Source: an uncultured Lachnospiraceae bacterium | Lineage (GTDB): Bacteria > Bacillota > Clostridia > Lachnospirales > Lachnospiraceae | NCBI GenBank assembly: GCA_947627645.1 | Contig: CANQWV010000002.1 | Location: 1-52,883, forward strand | Direction of reading: 5' to 3' | DNA length: 52,883 nt | Part shown: one piece after another, positions 50,654-52,883 of the stretch | Layout of the letters: each line of letters begins with the position of its first letter | How positions within the stretch are numbered: position 1 is the stretch's first letter | The notes under the pieces: generated by a model | Told to the model about the DNA's origin: nothing | Databases searched by the model: none | The model's input: the letters and a program-made list of their open reading frames with translations, nothing else | Position numbers and translations under genes: made by a program

Positions 50654-52588
50654 ATGGAAAAGAATAGAAATGGAAATAATTCGGGATATAAAGGGAGACA
50701 AAGCTACGTGGGGGCGCCGTACAATTTTGTTTCTCTTCCCCAAAAGGTGTATGATTATCAGGAGGAAAATCATAGGCAGACCTGGCACAACGAGATGTCG
50801 GACGAGTTGTTTACCGGTGAGGTGGAATACCGGATCACGGCAAACACGCCGATCATTGTGGGAGACGGGAAAAAAGATGCGAGCGGGCTTGAACACTTTG
50901 TAAAGGATTCCGAAGGAAGATATGCGATCCCGGGAAGCACCGTTCGCGGGCTCATTCGCAGTAATGTTCAAATTCTCGGCCTCTCCAGCGTATGCGATGA
51001 CATCGATGACTATACGTTGATGTACCGGTATGTGGCGAAAGGCGCCAGGAAGGCCTATAATGCTATACTCGGCTCAAACACTCTCCTTGCTTTGTCTGAT
51101 AATGTAACAGTAAATGTGGTTAAAAACGTAAAGGCAGGATACCTTGTAAAAGAAGAAGTAAACGGAAAAGAGCATTATTATATTTATCAGACTAAGGTCG
51201 ACTTTATCAACAAAGAAGAATTAGGGGAGATGAATTATTATGTATTGAGTGAGAAAACAATCTTGAATGATAATAAGAACGGCAAGAAATCGTATCCGTT
51301 TTTTCAAAATCGTGAGTGCAATATTTTGCAGCATAATTTAAATTATATCGATGGGAAAATGCTGAATGATAAAGAAATGATAAATCGCGCATATTCTCCG
51401 TATTCTAAATTGGTTGCGTATAAGATAAAAAACGAGAAAGAGGTAGTAGCTGTAGATAACCCGGAAACGGCAAACCAGAGGAATGATTATGCAAAAGGAT
51501 GTGCGGTCAGTTCCGGAACGATGAAAAATAAAAACGTTTTATATATTGTGCCGGAGATCGATCGAAGCAAAGAAAAGATAATAGTTCCCGACTCAGATGT
51601 AGAAGCCTATAAACGCGACTACACGAAAAAGGAAAATAAACTCGGGAAAAAGGAGAAAGATTATTTTAAACTTCCGAAAGAAGGAGCAGAACCGAAACCG
51701 GTATTCTATATTCAGAATGGGGGAAATCTATTTTTCGGGTTTACACCAAGGCTCCGCCTTTCATATGAGAATTCAGTAAAAAAGGGCTTAAAGGGTAAGC
51801 AGGGAGAGAGTATATTGGATTATGGAAAGGTGATGTTTGGCTATAGCAGTAATACCGAGAGCTATCGCTCTAAGCTTTCTTTTTCAGACGCGGTGTTGAC
51901 CGGTAAAAAGAAAGAGATTCCGGAACAGAAGAAAGTCCTTGCGGAGCCGAAACCTACTAGCTATATGGACTATTTAAAGCAGGATGGGAAGACGGTTGAC
52001 TATAACGGAAATTTTGAGCTCAGGGGCATTAAGCAATACTGGCTCAGGGATACCGTTGCCAAAACATTAGATGATCCGAAGAATGATAATATATTCTCCA
52101 AATTTATCCCATTGGATAAGGGCAGTATTTTTACCGGAAAAGTGCGATTTCAAAATCTTACAAAAGATGAATTGGGCTTACTGTTATGGAGTATACGTTT
52201 GAATGAAAACTCCCGGATGAATATAGGAAAAGCAAAAGCATTCGGATACGGAAATGTGACAGTGGAAATCATCGGAGCTAAAAAGATTGATTTTGAGAGG
52301 GCATACTGTTTTGATGAAGGCTTGAATCTGTCTCCATATGAGGATATCAACGTAGACATTATGATCCAGGCGTATAAGGATCACATAAATACTTTTTTGA
52401 AGGGAGGAGATATCGACAAACTTCCGTCCATAGAAGAGTTCTTCCTGATGAAAGCTGCTGATCGAATGCCGCAGGAGGGAAGTATTCGTTATATGAATGT
52501 CAGGAAAGAATATCAATACAGGTCGAAAGCGTTGCCTTCGCCAAAGGAAGTGATAGAGGAGAGCGAAAAGGCAAATAAGAGAATATAG
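50654..52588 (+). CDS. Cas7 RAMP with large insertion (TIGR03986 type)
   Basis: GGAGGTG lies 7 nt before ATG 50654. The 644-aa protein has the diagnostic early motif GAPYNFVSLPQKVYDYQ (~20-36), then ITANTPIIVGDGKKDASG and YAIPGSTVRGLIRSNVQILG, a RAMP core. Residues ~115-370 are a Lys/Asn/Tyr-rich insertion, followed by GGNLFFGFTPRLRLSYE, the second core part GNFELRGIKQYWLR, and the Gly-rich loop NIGKAKAFGYGNVTVEI (~520). This is the Cas7-insertion subunit of III-D2/III-Dv effectors, about twice the normal Cas7 size. Its stop codon overlaps the leader of array 3. Confidence 0.85.
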   Translation: MEKNRNGNNSGYKGRQSYVGAPYNFVSLPQKVYDYQEENHRQTWHNEMSDELFTGEVEYRITANTPIIVGDGKKDASGLEHFVKDSEGRYAIPGSTVRGLIRSNVQILGLSSVCDDIDDYTLMYRYVAKGARKAYNAILGSNTLLALSDNVTVNVVKNVKAGYLVKEEVNGKEHYYIYQTKVDFINKEELGEMNYYVLSEKTILNDNKNGKKSYPFFQNRECNILQHNLNYIDGKMLNDKEMINRAYSPYSKLVAYKIKNEKEVVAVDNPETANQRNDYAKGCAVSSGTMKNKNVLYIVPEIDRSKEKIIVPDSDVEAYKRDYTKKENKLGKKEKDYFKLPKEGAEPKPVFYIQNGGNLFFGFTPRLRLSYENSVKKGLKGKQGESILDYGKVMFGYSSNTESYRSKLSFSDAVLTGKKKEIPEQKKVLAEPKPTSYMDYLKQDGKTVDYNGNFELRGIKQYWLRDTVAKTLDDPKNDNIFSKFIPLDKGSIFTGKVRFQNLTKDELGLLLWSIRLNENSRMNIGKAKAFGYGNVTVEIIGAKKIDFERAYCFDEGLNLSPYEDINVDIMIQAYKDHINTFLKGGDIDKLPSIEEFFLMKAADRMPQEGSIRYMNVRKEYQYRSKALPSPKEVIEESEKANKRI

Positions 52589-52589
52589 C

Positions 52590-52734
52590 AATATCATATG
52601 AGAGCTTTTTTGTGTTGAAAAACAAAAAAAAACCAAAAGTGGGGCTGAAAAAGCTTACTTTCAGAATATTCTGTGAATTAAATGCAAAAATGAGCTGCAG
52701 ATCCCTTATAACTACGGGTTTTTCGGATCCGACT
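52590..52734 (+). promoter_or_regulatory. Leader of CRISPR array 3
   Basis: Similarity to the array 2 leader starts at AATATCATATGAGAG right after the RAMP stop; the -10 position reads TATAGC and contains the stop, and no -35 box is seen. CAGAATATTCTG (52662-52673) and CCCTTATA (52703-52710) keep the same distances. The array may be transcribed by read-through from cassette B. Confidence 0.85.
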
Positions 52735-52883
52735 GTAGAAATGAGGGAGGCCCGACATAGGGCATTGACACAGACCGGAAGACACTCTGAAAAATGCACA
52801 TACTTCGTAGAAATGAGGGAGGCCCGACATAGGGCATTGACACGTTTTCTGGTCATGCAGCGTTCGTACGCTCCATGAGGTAG
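52735..52883 (+). CRISPR. CRISPR array 3 (partial, runs off the window)
   Basis: The 37-bp repeats begin GTAGAAATGAGGGAGGCCCG and end ACATAGGGCATTGACAC. They start at 52735 and 52807, with a 35-bp spacer. A second spacer of at least 40 bp begins at 52844 and no third repeat is reached. Confidence 0.93.

Noticed and set aside
33336-52883. cas1 or cas2 genes
   Set aside because: All large open frames in this region were assigned and none shows Cas1 or Cas2 features.

Overview
The window looks like a chromosomal segment from a spore-forming Clostridia, most likely a member of the Lachnospiraceae. The evidence is an alpha/beta-type SASP gene, cotJ genes, the Firmicute-type runs tsaC-(LMW-PTP)-rpiB and cysS-mrnC-rlmB, a PadR/DUF1700/DUF4097 operon and an ECF-type QueT behind a preQ1 riboswitch. 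The first ~33 kb is GC-rich and dense with housekeeping genes. The last ~19 kb is visibly more AT-rich and accessory. The genus call is inference from gene content only.

Layout. 0-3.6 kb: end of an S8 protease, then a PadR/DUF1700/DUF4097/PspC envelope-stress-like set and a spore SASP. 3.6-15.7 kb: holA, hemolysin III, degV, a histidine phosphatase broken by an in-frame TGA, an AraC regulator, dapF, an orphan Phd-type antitoxin, ybaK, an S1-domain protein, tsaC, a catalytically dead-looking LMW phosphatase, rpiB and an archaeal-type ATPase. 16-25.5 kb: a 1358-aa repeat-rich surface protein, a cell-wall amidase, ispF with a tandem-repeat tail, a cotJA-cotJB fusion plus cotJC, and aminopeptidase P. 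25.7-33.1 kb: cysS-mrnC-rlmB, a GH31 glycosidase, a Uma2 nuclease, an orphan hicB with a truncated hicA, and the preQ1 riboswitch with queT.

33.3-52.9 kb: two neighbouring type III CRISPR-Cas cassettes with three CRISPR arrays. Both cassettes have the order cas6 - small Csx15/Csx20-like protein - CARF-HEPN nuclease - Cas10-like protein - RAMP genes. Cassette A keeps an intact cas6, but its effector is lost: only a frameshifted csx10 start remains. Cassette B has a full III-D2/III-Dv-like effector set (Cas10, Cas7, Cas5 with a helical tail, double Cas7, Csx19, Cas7 with insertion), but its cas6 is wrecked by two deletions. The simplest reading is that A supplies the crRNA-processing enzyme and B the interference complex. 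The three arrays use three variants of one 37-bp repeat with constant ends and a constant GCCC/GGGC stem. Their leaders are near-identical, with a CAGAATATTCTG palindrome exactly 61 nt before the first repeat. Cas6 promoters and array leaders share one promoter module (TTGCA(T/C)-16-TATA(A/C)T). No cas1 or cas2 is present. Between the cassettes lie two small unknown genes, an IS110 remnant and a Sel1-repeat gene.

A second theme is minisatellite-like tandem repeats with frame-preserving periods (30, 36, 39, 66 bp) in or beside ordinary genes: araC-type regulator, amidase, ispF, cotJAB, pepP, cysS and upstream of holA. Each sits in a linker, at a terminus or between genes, so the catalytic cores are left intact.
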